In this document: one piece after another, positions 10,177-19,322 of the stretch
Layout: the number at the start of each line of letters is the position of its first letter
Numbering within the stretch: position 1 is the first letter of the stretch
Assembly: GCF_009372255.1 (NCBI RefSeq)
Contig: NZ_LXGN01000012.1
Span: 55,383 to 119,382, forward strand
Direction: 5' to 3'
Source: Acinetobacter guerrae
GTDB taxonomy: Bacteria > Pseudomonadota > Gammaproteobacteria > Pseudomonadales > Moraxellaceae
DNA length: 64,000 nucleotides
Position numbers and translations under genes: made by a program
Notes under the pieces: model-generated
The model's input: only the letters and a program-made list of their open reading frames with translations
Databases searched by the model: none
Told to the model about the DNA's origin: nothing

Positions 10177-10255
10177 CGCATCCACCCACGGCTAAATACA
10201 AAGCCGATATTGTAATGAAAGTAAAAAAATATTTCGTTGTGAAATGATGTCTAGC

Positions 10256-10825
10256 CTACATTTTTTTTGCATTCAACAGTCGGCGGAAATAAGACCACTG
10301 AAAAAATGAGCCCGGATCAGTCTTACGACCACGTGCAATATCTGAATGTCCTGCAATATGCTGCTGAATCTTGGGATAGCTTTGCTGCAAAACGGCGGTA
10401 ATCTTAGCTAATGCTTGATACTGTATCTCTTCAAAAGCTCGGTCATCACTGCCTTCAAGCTCTATTCCTATCGAATAATCATTACATTCGACCTGTGCCA
10501 AATAGCTAGAACGCCCCGCATGCCACGCCCGATCATGAAAGTTAACAAACTGAATCACCTCACCTGTTCTTAAAATCAACAAATGTGCGGAAACCTGCAT
10601 GCCCTCAATGGTCTGAAAATAAGGATGAAGTGACCAATCCAATTGATTTTGAAAAAACTGTTCAATATAGCCGCCACCAAACTGAGACGGTGGCAAACTG
10701 ATGTTGTGCACCACAATCAGTTGAATTTCAGCAGATTCAGGACGCTGATTATAGTTTGGAGACGCAATCTGTCTGGCACCAATCAACTGCCCATTTTCAA
10801 CTCGATATGTCGCGCTCAATGGCAT
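10256..10825 (-). CDS. ampD: 1,6-anhydro-N-acetylmuramyl-L-alanine amidase AmpD
   Basis: Cytoplasmic zinc amidase that removes the peptide from anhydro-muropeptides in peptidoglycan recycling; in many species its loss derepresses AmpC. 189 aa, N-acetylmuramoyl-L-alanine amidase type 2 fold. Zinc ligands H40, H160 and D170 and the catalytic pair E122/K168 match the pattern of characterised AmpD with a constant offset. There is no signal peptide, which separates it from periplasmic AmpDh proteins. It lies 79 bp upstream of murJ on the same strand and is divergent from nadC. MupP, another enzyme of the same recycling pathway, is encoded about 10 kb to the right. Confidence 0.95.
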   Translation of the reverse strand: MPLSATYRVENGQLIGARQIASPNYNQRPESAEIQLIVVHNISLPPSQFGGGYIEQFFQNQLDWSLHPYFQTIEGMQVSAHLLILRTGEVIQFVNFHDRAWHAGRSSYLAQVECNDYSIGIELEGSDDRAFEEIQYQALAKITAVLQQSYPKIQQHIAGHSDIARGRKTDPGSFFQWSYFRRLLNAKKM

Positions 10826-10986
10826 GGTTAGGATGATCCAATTTGTTTTTGAATGCTCTTAGTTTAATCGAGTCCTCAAAAATTAAAACCGTGTCGGTGG
10901 CATATTTATGACAATCGTTTGTGAATTTTTAGAGGGACAGTGCTAATATATCGCTCAATTTTCTGGGTTAATACTGGGTATCAAGT

Positions 10987-11832
10987 ATGAGCATTCCTCA
11001 ATCTTTGCTAGAACAATCGATTCAAATCAATGTACAACACGCACTGGCTGAAGACATTGGGGATGGCGATATTACTGCGCTATTGACACCAGAAAATGAA
11101 CAGGCGACTGCAACTATTATTAGCCGTGAAAATATGGTGTTGGCAGGTCGTCCGTGGGTCGATGCACTGATTTCGCAATATGACCCAACTGTCCAAATTG
11201 TATGGTTAAAAGAAGACGGTGAATTGGTTAACGCAGGTGAAGCTTTTTTAAAACTGGCTGGTTCAGCACGTAGCCTATTAACCGTTGAACGCCCTGCGCT
11301 AAACTTTATTCAGACTTTATCTGCGGTTGCTACAAAAGCTGCTTTTTATGTAAAACAACTCGAAGGCACTCAGACAAAGTTATTAGACACGCGTAAAACC
11401 TTACCCGGTCTACGTATTGCCCAAAAATATGCGGTTGCCATTGGTGGTGGTCAAAACCATCGTTTAGGTTTATTTGATGCTTTTCTCATTAAAGAAAACC
11501 ATATTATGGCCGCAGGAGGAATCGCCCAAGCCATTGCTCAGGCGCATCGAATTGCACCGAATAAACCCGTTGAAGTTGAAGTTGAAACTTGGGATGAACT
11601 CAATCAGGCACTTGAAGCTGGCGCTGATATTGTCATGTTGGATAATTTTAGCCAACAACAAATGATCAATGCCGTTAAATACGTGGCAGGTCGTTGTAAA
11701 TTAGAAGCTTCTGGTAATATTACCTTAGACAACCTACGTGAAGTCGCAAGTACTGGTGTAGATTATATTTCGATGGGTGTACTCACCAAAGATGTTACCG
11801 CTGTTGATCTTTCGATGCGGTTTAATGCTTAA
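10987..11832 (+). CDS. nadC: Nicotinate-nucleotide pyrophosphorylase (quinolinate phosphoribosyltransferase) NadC
   Basis: Converts quinolinate and PRPP to nicotinate mononucleotide in de novo NAD synthesis. 281 aa, normal length. Visible family segments include EDIGDGDIT near the N-terminus, [12 protein letters not shown] with the PRPP/quinolinate-binding lysine and arginines, [20 protein letters not shown], and the [10 protein letters not shown] and [10 protein letters not shown] strands of the barrel. The stop overlaps the stop of the small leftward gene beside it by four bases. Confidence 0.97.
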   Translation: MSIPQSLLEQSIQINVQHALAEDIGDGDITALLTPENEQATATIISRENMVLAGRPWVDALISQYDPTVQIVWLKEDGELVNAGEAFLKLAGSARSLLTVERPALNFIQTLSAVATKAAFYVKQLEGTQTKLLDTRKTLPGLRIAQKYAVAIGGGQNHRLGLFDAFLIKENHIMAAGGIAQAIAQAHRIAPNKPVEVEVETWDELNQALEAGADIVMLDNFSQQQMINAVKYVAGRCKLEASGNITLDNLREVASTGVDYISMGVLTKDVTAVDLSMRFNA

Positions 11833-12029
11833 GTCTGCTCGGTTTCAATATTTGTTTTTGTCGTTTGATTTTCGATCTTTGTCGTATGCTTAGGCTGGGT
11901 CAAAACTTCTGAGGTTTTGGCTTGAGCTTGCCATGCAGATGGATGACGCGATGTCTCATTTGGTCGTGGATCACAGGCCATAATGGTAAATGTAATAATT
12001 GCAAACAGTACAATAAAACCTTGTAGCAT
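11829..12029 (-). CDS. Small membrane-anchored or lipoprotein, unknown function
   Basis: Sixty-six codons with a good ribosome site (GGGGA eight bases before the ATG). Residues 1-18 are a hydrophobic segment ending in IMAC, which could be a weak lipobox or simply a membrane anchor. The remaining ~48 residues are polar, rich in Thr, Gln, Lys and Glu, and look disordered. It is convergent with nadC and overlaps its stop. I do not recognise the family. The ribosome site and signal make it a likely real gene. Confidence 0.6.
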   Translation of the reverse strand: MLQGFIVLFAIITFTIMACDPRPNETSRHPSAWQAQAKTSEVLTQPKHTTKIENQTTKTNIETEQT

Positions 12030-12163
12030 ATAGATTTCCCCAATTTCATAGAATGATAAAAATTATTCGCTACTTTAAAATTTAATCATGACAAACTTGA
12101 GCAGGCTTTGTTTTTAAGCTGAATGAAAAAGGTTATCGTTTGTGAAGTCATTGACGTTTTTGT

Positions 12164-12191
12164 AAAAAGGATGCCTGATCGCATCCTTTTT
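12164..12191. terminator. Terminator downstream of the phospholipase C gene
   Basis: Eleven-bp perfect stem (AAAAAGGATGC / GCATCCTTTTT) with a six-base loop. It has T-runs on either strand and lies 21 bp beyond the stop of the leftward phospholipase gene. Confidence 0.85.
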
Positions 12192-12212
12192 CTTCATTCA
12201 TTTCCAATTCAA

Positions 12213-14378
12213 TTAGTTTTCAATATAGCCCATATAGGGATCAGAAATTGAATCTTTCTGGGTTTCAATACGCCCTGCAAATCTGCGACTATAGCTCGCG
12301 TCAGACTCTATATAGACTGTAAAATCGTACCATCCTCCAAATTCAGTCATATCCCAAGCCAGTTCTTTTTCTGAGTTCGTGGTTTCAATTGACCATTGCT
12401 GATTGGGTAAATAAGCATTGGCTTTTACCTTGAGTTTACTACTCGATTGTCCATCATGACGAACTTTTAAAAATAGCTTGGCTTCACAGTCTTCTACACA
12501 CACCCGAATCTCAGGTAAAGCTTGCTGCTGTAAACTTTGATTCAGATTGCCTGTAAATGCACGATGAAAACCATTTGGGCCTAAGACCCATAAATCATAG
12601 AGACCTTGTTGCGTATTCCATTCATCCTGTAATTGCTTGCCTGCTTCGACCATATAACGGCGAGGAATCGCATCTAAATTTAAACGATCATAGACATGAA
12701 AAACCGCCGCTTGTTTACCTGTATTGGCAAATAAAATTTGTACACTCTGTCCTGATGGATTGACCTTAGCACTGGTATGCAAGATATACGGTAATGCTCT
12801 GGATGGACGAATCCCCATATCTTGCTGTGGGAAGGCTTGTTGGTTCGGAACAGCGACTTGTGGCAATAACGACTGTGCCAAGCGAATTGCATCTGCTTCA
12901 GTTTTCGCTTTTTTACCTTCAAGTTCGGGAAGCTGTGTGCTATTTGGGGTTTTAAAATCAAAAGCACTGGTTAAATCACCACAAATTGCACGACGATAAG
13001 CACTGATATTCGGCTCTTTCACACCAAAACGCTGTTCAAGAAATTGAATAATCGATGTGTGGTCAAATACCTGTGAATTGACCCAACCACCCCGACTCCA
13101 CGGTGAAATCACATACATCGGCACACGAATCCCCGGCCCGTAGACTCGACCATCTGGCTTAGGTTGAGATTTGGCTGTCGCCACCGCAGGATGGCTAAAA
13201 TACTCTTGTGATAGAGATTCAGCAGGCAATGTAGTTTTACCATATATCTTGCCTGTATCATCTTTAGATGGCGCACTTGGTGATGGTACGTGGTCAAAGA
13301 AACCATCATTTTCATCAAAATTGATCAGTAACACGGTTTGTGACCAAATCTCAGGATTCTCGGTGAGTGCATTGAGCACTTCCTGAATATACCATGCGCC
13401 TTGTACTGGACTAGAAGGACCTGGATGTTCACTATAAGTGGCTGGTGCTACAAGCCAACTGACCTGAGGTAATTTCCCTGTGGCAAGATCTTGCTTGAAT
13501 GTCCCTAAAAAGCCACCATCTGGCATTGTGTTGGCAATACCTTTGTATAAAGGTTGAGTGCTATCAATTTTTTCGTCGTAGGCAGGACTAATGAGATCAT
13601 CATGGCTGACAGGTTGACCTGACAACTCATTGGCACGACGATATTGCTTAAAACCCGCCAATGGATTATCCGTAAAATTATCGGGCATATTTTGATAAAC
13701 TTTCCAACTAACCCCTGCTTGTTGTAAACGCTCAGGATAAGTCGTCCATTCATAACCACTTGAAGATGCACCCAGACCATCAAATTCATTCACCACTGCA
13801 GCCACACCCGCCGCTGGGCCATTGGTGCCTGTCCAGATAAACATACGATTGGGATTGGTTCCGGCATGCATGGCACAATGATAAGCATCACACAGCGTAA
13901 AGGCATTGGCTAAAGCAAACTGAAATTCAACTTCCTGTTTTTTATAATATCCCATGGATTGCGGTTTTTTAAATTTAACCCAATCCCCCATACGCCCATG
14001 ATTCCAAGCATCCTGACCATCCTGCCATGAATGCGGTGTACCTGAAACGCGCTGAGCATTGCCTAAACGACTATCTAAATGATAAGGCAGAATTTTATTT
14101 TGCTTGGCATCGTACTGTTCCCAGACTTTGCGCTTTTGACTCAATGGAATGCTAAAGCGATCGCCAAAACCGCGTACTCCCTTTAATGTGCCGAAGTAGT
14201 TATCAAAAGATCGGTTTTCCTGTGTCAAAATTACCACATGTTTAACATCCTGAATGCTACCTGTTTCTACTTTGGCATCAATAGCAAGTGCTTTCTGGAT
14301 ACTTAAAGGGAAGCTAGATAAAGCAGCTGTCCCAAATAAAGTCTTGGCAGTATTCAGTACAAAATCACGACGATTCAT
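12213..14378 (-). CDS. plc: Phosphocholine-specific phospholipase C, Tat-exported
   Basis: Secreted acid-phosphatase-superfamily phospholipase C (the PlcH/PlcN family of Pseudomonas) that hydrolyses phosphatidylcholine-type lipids. 721 aa. The N-terminus MNRRDFV carries the twin-arginine motif and is followed by a hydrophobic stretch ending near QKALA, indicating Tat export. The catalytic half shows VVILTQENRSFDNYFGTLKG (residues about 48-67), the Asp/His-containing HAGTNPNRMFIWTG region, and LLINFDENDGFFDHVP. The C-terminal third has two small beta domains (DUF756-like), as in PlcN. Acinetobacter genomes usually carry two such genes; which one this is cannot be decided here. Confidence 0.93.
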   Translation of the reverse strand: MNRRDFVLNTAKTLFGTAALSSFPLSIQKALAIDAKVETGSIQDVKHVVILTQENRSFDNYFGTLKGVRGFGDRFSIPLSQKRKVWEQYDAKQNKILPYHLDSRLGNAQRVSGTPHSWQDGQDAWNHGRMGDWVKFKKPQSMGYYKKQEVEFQFALANAFTLCDAYHCAMHAGTNPNRMFIWTGTNGPAAGVAAVVNEFDGLGASSSGYEWTTYPERLQQAGVSWKVYQNMPDNFTDNPLAGFKQYRRANELSGQPVSHDDLISPAYDEKIDSTQPLYKGIANTMPDGGFLGTFKQDLATGKLPQVSWLVAPATYSEHPGPSSPVQGAWYIQEVLNALTENPEIWSQTVLLINFDENDGFFDHVPSPSAPSKDDTGKIYGKTTLPAESLSQEYFSHPAVATAKSQPKPDGRVYGPGIRVPMYVISPWSRGGWVNSQVFDHTSIIQFLEQRFGVKEPNISAYRRAICGDLTSAFDFKTPNSTQLPELEGKKAKTEADAIRLAQSLLPQVAVPNQQAFPQQDMGIRPSRALPYILHTSAKVNPSGQSVQILFANTGKQAAVFHVYDRLNLDAIPRRYMVEAGKQLQDEWNTQQGLYDLWVLGPNGFHRAFTGNLNQSLQQQALPEIRVCVEDCEAKLFLKVRHDGQSSSKLKVKANAYLPNQQWSIETTNSEKELAWDMTEFGGWYDFTVYIESDASYSRRFAGRIETQKDSISDPYMGYIEN

Positions 14379-14411
14379 TTTTTTAATCCTTAGTTATGAT
14401 TTTTATTATGG

Positions 14412-14540
14412 TTAGGGTGCACAGTGCATCGTGCAATTGTTTTTAGGTGGCTGTGGCTGCTGGGTCGATGAGTCATCATCCTTGCAAGCAATAAGCATGA
14501 CGCTACTAATGATCAGAAAAAAACAAAAAAATTTAGACAT
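14412..14540 (-). CDS. 42-aa lipoprotein, unknown function
   Basis: A very short gene read directly from the sequence: ATG at 14540, TAA ending at 14412, 42 residues. The hydrophobic signal ends in the lipobox L16-I17-A18-C19, followed by KDDDSS, a proline/glutamine-rich linker and a short C-terminal tail with two more cysteines (C36, C40). A strong ribosome site GGAG lies 10-13 bases upstream. It sits 34 bp upstream of the phospholipase gene on the same strand and may be its leader gene or an independent small lipoprotein. No family recognised. Confidence 0.7.
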   Translation of the reverse strand: MSKFFCFFLIISSVMLIACKDDDSSTQQPQPPKNNCTMHCAP

Positions 14541-14545
14541 GATCC

Positions 14546-14565
14546 TCTCCATTTAAGAATGGAGA
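14546..14565 (-). promoter_or_regulatory. Hairpin overlapping the ribosome site of the 42-aa lipoprotein gene
   Basis: On the minus strand the mRNA reads TCTCCAT-TCTTAA-ATGGAGA and then GGATC-ATG. This is a perfect 7-bp stem whose right arm contains the Shine-Dalgarno bases. Folding would hide the ribosome site, so translation may be controlled. This is a structure seen by eye and not tested. Confidence 0.45.
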
Positions 14566-14626
14566 CTAGTAAAAAGCTTGAAAACTACAGCATTATGATG
14601 ATTTGATGTCGATTATATGAAGTTAT

Positions 14627-14653
14627 AAAAAAACGCACCCAAAGATGCGTTTT
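14627..14653 (-). terminator. Terminator after rph
   Basis: Eight-bp stem AAAACGCA/TGCGTTTT with an eight-base loop. On the minus strand it is followed by a run of seven T and lies 30 bp past the rph stop. Confidence 0.85.
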
Positions 14654-14682
14654 CACTTAAAGCATTTCCAATCAAGGAAAGA

Positions 14683-15399
14683 TTACCAACCCAATGCTTC
14701 CTGTTGTTTTTGAATGAGGGTTTGAATGCCCTTTTCAGCAACTTCAAGCATCGCGTTAGCTTGAGTTCGTGTAAATGGTTTTTCTTCTGCTGTGCCTTGA
14801 ATTTCGATAAACTCACCAGACTGGGTCATCACGACGTTTAGGTCAGTTTGGCAGTTCGAGTCTTCTTCATAGCATAAATCAAGCAGCACTTCGTCCTGAT
14901 AAATTCCAACTGAAATTGCAGCGACCAAACCTTTAAGAGGGTCTTGCTTGATTTTTTTCTTCTCTAACAAGACGTTCATGGCATCAATCAGTGCCACTGC
15001 CGCACCTGTAATGGCTGCAGTACGTGTACCACCATCGGCCTGAATGACATCACAGTCGATGGTAATGGTATTTTCACCCAATTTTTTCAGGTCAACCATC
15101 GCACGAAGACTGCGACCAATTAAACGCTGAATTTCCTGCGTACGGCCGCTTTGTTTGCCACGAGCCGCTTCACGGTCACTACGGGTATGCGTAGAACGCG
15201 GTAACATACCATATTCTGCTGTTACCCAACCCTGACCCTGACCTTTTAGAAAACGGGGTACAGAATTATCAATGCTTGCGGTACATAACACCTTGGTATG
15301 ACCAAATTCGACCAAAACCGAACCTTCTGCATAACGGGTGTAATTTCGAGTAATTTTTACATCACGTAACTGATCGAGCGCTCGTTGGTCAATACGCAT
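14683..15399 (-). CDS. rph: Ribonuclease PH
   Basis: Phosphate-dependent 3'-5' exoribonuclease that trims tRNA 3' ends. 238 aa from the second of two adjacent ATGs ([16 protein letters not shown] is the common start; the first ATG at 15402 adds one residue). The family features are complete: [14 protein letters not shown], the [16 protein letters not shown] segment with its conserved arginines, and the phosphate-binding region [11 protein letters not shown]. It is a monocistronic leftward gene with its own terminator. Confidence 0.97.
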   Translation of the reverse strand: MRIDQRALDQLRDVKITRNYTRYAEGSVLVEFGHTKVLCTASIDNSVPRFLKGQGQGWVTAEYGMLPRSTHTRSDREAARGKQSGRTQEIQRLIGRSLRAMVDLKKLGENTITIDCDVIQADGGTRTAAITGAAVALIDAMNVLLEKKKIKQDPLKGLVAAISVGIYQDEVLLDLCYEEDSNCQTDLNVVMTQSGEFIEIQGTAEEKPFTRTQANAMLEVAEKGIQTLIQKQQEALGW

Positions 15400-15460
15400 C
15401 ATCTATCCTTTCATTGCCGCTAAATAAGATTGCAGCATAGTATAGCAAATGCCTTCAATA

Positions 15461-15486
15461 AAATTGGACCGAATTCGGTCCAATTT
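15461..15486 (-). terminator. Terminator after the desaturase operon
   Basis: Perfect 26-bp palindrome: an 11-bp stem around AATT, with AAATT/AATTT ends. It lies 22 bp past the desaturase stop and before rph. Confidence 0.75.
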
Positions 15487-15507
15487 CCCTGCTTTTTACA
15501 AAAGCGC

Positions 15508-16659
15508 TTATTTGGCAAAAGCGAATATGCTTTTCACTTTTTGAAAGGTTTCTGAAACCTTCTGTGCTTGCCCATTTGGTAAAGAACATTTAGCTAAACG
15601 CACCCAAACACTCCAGAACTGTTTCATAAAGTTGGCTTCGTTATAGTTCACGCCATATTCTTCACACAAAGCTTTAATCTTTGGTGCAACTTCCGAATAA
15701 CGGTTTGCAGGCATATCAGGAAATAAATGGTGTTCAATTTGGTGGCTCAAATTACCACTCAAGATATGTAAACCTTGTGTGCCACTAAAGTTACTTGAAC
15801 CACGAATTTGACGTAAATACCATTGAGCACGGGTTTCAGTCTCAGTGTTATCTTCTTCAAAAGTCTCAGCATCTTCAGTAAAGTGGCCGTTAAAAATCAC
15901 CGCAGACGACCATAAACTACGAATGACATTTGCTACCGCATTACCCAAAAATACAGGAATGGCATTTGGTCCAGCAATCAATGGAAAAAACACATAATCT
16001 TTACCGACCTGACGCACTACTTTTTTGCGTAATTTAGCCGAATCTTTCCAAACCTCTTTCCATGATTTGGTTTTGTATACAATGGCATCTTCTAAATGTA
16101 AATTCTGCGCCCCGACATACCATTCAAAAAGCACCATCAATTGTACAGCCAAAGGAATATTTAATAAGAAACGTGGTTCCCATTTTTGTTGTTCACTGAC
16201 GCGCAATAATCCATAGCCGACATCATGATCCTTACCAACAATATTGGTATACGTGTGATGTACATAATTATGGGTGTGTTTCCAGTCATCACCTGTGGCA
16301 ATGGTATCCCAGTCATAATTGGCACCGTTTAAGCTTGGGTCATTCAGCCAGTCAAACTGACCGTGCATAACATTGTGACCTAGCTCCATGTTTTCTACAA
16401 TTTTGGAAATACCAAGTAAACCTGTACCAAGCAACCAAACAGGTGGAATCCACCCGCCAAACATTAACATCCCGCGTGACGCGATTTCGCTATAACGTAC
16501 GAAATTACGAATTTTGTAGATATATTTGGCGTCTTGTTCGCCCAGATTATCCATGACTTCACGGCGAATCTCTTCGACACGGCGACCAAATTCTTCAACT
16601 TGTTCTGGGGTTAAGTAGTTAGATTTGCTATTGAGTGGAAACTTAACGGACATATTCAT
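15508..16659 (-). CDS. Membrane acyl-lipid/acyl-CoA desaturase (DesB/DesA3-like)
   Basis: Di-iron membrane fatty acid desaturase that introduces a double bond into saturated acyl chains of phospholipids or acyl-CoA. 383 aa. The three histidine boxes are complete: HNVMH at 95-99, HTHNYVHH at 128-135 and HQIEHH at 306-311. Hydrophobic segments lie around 66-88 and 222-252. It is 38 bp downstream of a ferredoxin-reductase-type gene that should supply its electrons, and that pair faces a FabR/DesT-like regulator. This is the same arrangement as the Pseudomonas desB-desC-desT system. The exact substrate and bond position cannot be read from sequence. Confidence 0.92.
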   Translation of the reverse strand: MNMSVKFPLNSKSNYLTPEQVEEFGRRVEEIRREVMDNLGEQDAKYIYKIRNFVRYSEIASRGMLMFGGWIPPVWLLGTGLLGISKIVENMELGHNVMHGQFDWLNDPSLNGANYDWDTIATGDDWKHTHNYVHHTYTNIVGKDHDVGYGLLRVSEQQKWEPRFLLNIPLAVQLMVLFEWYVGAQNLHLEDAIVYKTKSWKEVWKDSAKLRKKVVRQVGKDYVFFPLIAGPNAIPVFLGNAVANVIRSLWSSAVIFNGHFTEDAETFEEDNTETETRAQWYLRQIRGSSNFSGTQGLHILSGNLSHQIEHHLFPDMPANRYSEVAPKIKALCEEYGVNYNEANFMKQFWSVWVRLAKCSLPNGQAQKVSETFQKVKSIFAFAK

Positions 16660-16697
16660 TATTTTTCTCCGAATCTATTCAAATTGAGTGACGATAA

Positions 16698-17720
16698 TTA
16701 AAGATTGATCACGACAGGACTAATCGCCTGACTGACGCACAACTTAATTTGGGTATTGTTGCCATGATCAATTTCACCCGTCAGAATATTTTTGGTTGAA
16801 CCGCTCACTTTGGTACAGGTACAAGTATTACAAATACCCATACGGCAACCATGTGATGGACGTAAACCTGCTTGTTCAGCACTTTCCAGTAAATTGGTAT
16901 TGGCTTCAAATTCTTGCTGCGAGCGCAAAAAAGTGACGGGTTGTGCTTCGAGCGTTTCATCGACCACAGGCTGGAAATATTCCATATGCAGACGATCACT
17001 CAGATTTAACTCCGCAAAAATCGTTTTGGCTGCTTGCATCATGTTCGATGCACCACATAGATACGTGTGCTTTTGCTCTAAATCGCCAATTAGCTTATTT
17101 AACAAATCTACAGTTAAATGCTGTTTTTGCTGAGTGGTATCGATGTGATGGTACTGAATCGTTGGATGACGCTCGGCCAAACGTTGTAATTCCTGATGAA
17201 ATGCAGCATCTCGGCTAAAATAAATCACATCAATTTGGCTTAGTTGTTGCTGAATCGCTTGCTGCAACAGTGAATAAATCGCAGTAATGCCACTCCCTGA
17301 TGCAATTAATAAAGCCGCTGTCTGATGGTGATGCAAACAAAACTCACCCTGAGTTTGTGAAATCTCAATCACATCACCCGCATGTAATTGGCTCATAGCT
17401 CGTGAGACTACACCCTGAACTTTGACACCTAAATAAAGATTTCCCTGAGCATCAATCTGCATCACAGAATAACTACGCTGATAACGTATACCTGCAACCA
17501 CAACCGTCACAAGAACGCTTTGACCTGCTTTAAAATTGTGTGCTGCAAAGTTGGTATTGGGTTGTAAACAAATTTGATAAAGCTCAGGAGTGATCGCTGT
17601 GATTGAAGTGACCTGAGCTTTGACTTTTTTCCAAGTCCACATTGGGTTAACTTTTTCCAATATGAAATCGACAAAATCTTCGCGAACCCATTGAGGCTGA
17701 TAATTGGCTGCAATGTTCAT
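16698..17720 (-). CDS. Flavodoxin/ferredoxin-type oxidoreductase with C-terminal [2Fe-2S] domain, electron donor to the desaturase (DesC-like)
   Basis: NAD(P)H-dependent reductase that passes electrons to the neighbouring desaturase. 340 aa: FAD-binding barrel with RSYS at 82-85, a nucleotide-binding domain starting with the Gly-rich SGSGITAIYS (141-150), and a plant-type [2Fe-2S] ferredoxin domain with C292, C297, C300 and C328. It is co-transcribed with the desaturase (38-bp gap). The region before its start carries two operator-like sites for the divergent TetR gene. Pairing with the desaturase is inferred from the operon and from the known DesB-DesC system. Confidence 0.9.
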   Translation of the reverse strand: MNIAANYQPQWVREDFVDFILEKVNPMWTWKKVKAQVTSITAITPELYQICLQPNTNFAAHNFKAGQSVLVTVVVAGIRYQRSYSVMQIDAQGNLYLGVKVQGVVSRAMSQLHAGDVIEISQTQGEFCLHHHQTAALLIASGSGITAIYSLLQQAIQQQLSQIDVIYFSRDAAFHQELQRLAERHPTIQYHHIDTTQQKQHLTVDLLNKLIGDLEQKHTYLCGASNMMQAAKTIFAELNLSDRLHMEYFQPVVDETLEAQPVTFLRSQQEFEANTNLLESAEQAGLRPSHGCRMGICNTCTCTKVSGSTKNILTGEIDHGNNTQIKLCVSQAISPVVINL

Positions 17721-17752
17721 ACGTTCCTCGTTTGTATCTGGCTATTTATATG

Positions 17753-17770
17753 AGTGAACAAATGTTCTTT
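17753..17770. promoter_or_regulatory. FabR/DesT-like operator copy 1
   Basis: AGTGAACAAATGTTCTTT: the left half AGTGAAC matches the half-site seen in the perfect copy at 17810. GAACAAATGTTC within it is itself a palindrome. It lies 33 bp before the reductase start. Confidence 0.5.
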
Positions 17771-17771
17771 C

Positions 17772-17789
17772 AGTGAACATGTGTACACA
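17772..17789. promoter_or_regulatory. FabR/DesT-like operator copy 2
   Basis: AGTGAACATGTGTACACA, beginning 19 bp after copy 1 with the same AGTGAACA half. The right half is degenerate. Confidence 0.45.
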
Positions 17790-17809
17790 TTATTCTCTTT
17801 TTTTAATTC

Positions 17810-17827
17810 AGTCAACAGGTGTTCACT
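17810..17827. promoter_or_regulatory. FabR/DesT-like operator copy 3 (best match)
   Basis: AGTCAACAGGTGTTCACT. Its reverse complement has the form AGTGAAC-N4-GTTGACT, which is the palindrome I recall for Pseudomonas DesT. It lies between the regulator and the desaturase operon and may control both. Confidence 0.6.
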
Positions 17828-17913
17828 GATTTTTTTGCATCATTTGTTTTATTTTTTAAAAAAGCTTGCAACTTTTTGTTAGACTCTTGGCTGGTTTACT
17901 ACAGGTCTGTGGC

Positions 17914-18549
17914 ATGTCGATACGCGATGAACGAAAACAGCAAAGTCGTCAAGCATTACTTGATGCTGCGTTACAGTTAAGTACCGCAGGACGTTCATTT
18001 AGCAGTATTAGTTTGCGTGAAGTGGCGCGTGAAGTGGGCTTGGTGCCTACTGCGTTTTATCGTCACTTTCAAGATATGGATGCATTGGGACAAGAACTGG
18101 TTGATCAAGTTGCACTTCATATTAAAAGCCTGATTCATCAACTCGGACAAAGTTATTTACATCAAGCCAAGGCCAATCCACAAACCAGCATTGAATTATT
18201 TGTACAGGCGGTCAATCATAGTCCACTGGAATGGCAATTTATGATTGCTGAGCGTTGGGGAGGATCGACAACGGTACGCTATGCAATTGCACGTGAAATT
18301 GAAGATTTGACCGAGGCCTTGACGACAGATTTGAGTAAATTACCCACATTTGAACACTTTCAGGAAAATCAGGATCTTAAAGTTCTTTCTACGATTCTGA
18401 TTAATATGTCATTTACTTGGGCCATGACTTGGCTCAGTCTACCGCGACAATACGAAGGCGAAGCGCTACACCAGCAGCAACAGGCTTTTATTGAAAGTGC
18501 ATCCACTCAAGTCCGCCTGATTTTTCGTGGCGTTGCCAACTGGGAATAA
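17914..18549 (+). CDS. TetR-family unsaturated-fatty-acid regulator (FabR/DesT-like)
   Basis: Acyl-CoA-responsive DNA-binding regulator that probably tunes the divergent desaturase operon. I chose the ATG at 17914 ([16 protein letters not shown]), which matches the FabR N-terminus; an upstream in-frame start at 17866 adds 16 residues with no family character. 211 aa. The helix-turn-helix is at about residues 28-50 ([21 protein letters not shown]), closely resembling FabR ([20 protein letters not shown]). Three operator-like repeats lie between it and the reductase gene. The ligand-binding half is divergent, as usual in the family. Confidence 0.85.
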   Translation: [211 protein letters not shown]

Positions 18550-18668
18550 TGCTAACTCATCATATGAAAGCGGAAAAATCAGTAAATTTCTTTAATTATC
18601 TTGGCGAATTTACCAATTTGGCTTAATGTCAATAAAAGCGTGTATATAGTGCTGTAATAGGAACAGTT

Positions 18669-19316
18669 ATGAATCCAGATCGCCATCAACAATTTTTAAT
18701 TCGCAAAGAACGCATTTTGAGCGTTGCCGAAAAACTATTGCTGGAAAACAATCAGGAAATCACACTGGATGAACTGGTCGCTGAACTAGATATTGCCAAA
18801 GGAACGCTATATAAACACTTTAAAAGTAAAAATGAACTGTTACTCGAACTGGTCATTGAAAATGAAAAAAAATTATTAGAGATTTCCAATAAGCATCACA
18901 CTGATTTTAAAGAGTACGCGCCAATTTATATGCTGCATCATCTGCTTGCACCAGCACGTACCATTTTGCTACATCAGTTAGAAGAAAATTTAACCATGAG
19001 TGAATCCAAGCTCAACCATTTATTTGAAGAACTCTATGAAATTCGTCAAGCACGTATTTTAGCAATTAAAGACATTACTGAAGCCTATTTAAAATCTGTT
19101 CATTACGATATGTCGATTCGAGATTACCTATCTTATATCTGGTCACTCACTTATGGTGCGGCACTGCTACTCAATTCGAGTTATTATCAGCGTTCAATTG
19201 GTTCACGGCAGAAATTGATTAACCTTTATGTCAATCAGGCACTGTCTTTGCCAACGCAATCCATCAATCTAGATGCCTTTGAACTGGAAATTAAACTCGA
19301 TGATTTGAACAAATAA
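18669..19316 (+). CDS. TetR/AcrR-family transcriptional regulator
   Basis: DNA-binding repressor of unknown target. 215 aa with an N-terminal TetR helix-turn-helix (about residues 31-53, TLDELVAELDIAKGTLYKHF). The ligand domain is not recognisable. It is transcribed alone, 119 bp after the FabR-like gene, and ends at a bidirectional terminator shared with dsbA. It has no structural gene directly beside it in the same direction, so its target cannot be inferred. Confidence 0.85.
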   Translation: MNPDRHQQFLIRKERILSVAEKLLLENNQEITLDELVAELDIAKGTLYKHFKSKNELLLELVIENEKKLLEISNKHHTDFKEYAPIYMLHHLLAPARTILLHQLEENLTMSESKLNHLFEELYEIRQARILAIKDITEAYLKSVHYDMSIRDYLSYIWSLTYGAALLLNSSYYQRSIGSRQKLINLYVNQALSLPTQSINLDAFELEIKLDDLNK

Positions 19317-19322
19317 AATAAT

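Noticed and set aside
12557..13789. Several open frames inside the phospholipase C gene on both strands
   Set aside because: They are shadows of a long, family-supported CDS with no start signals of their own.
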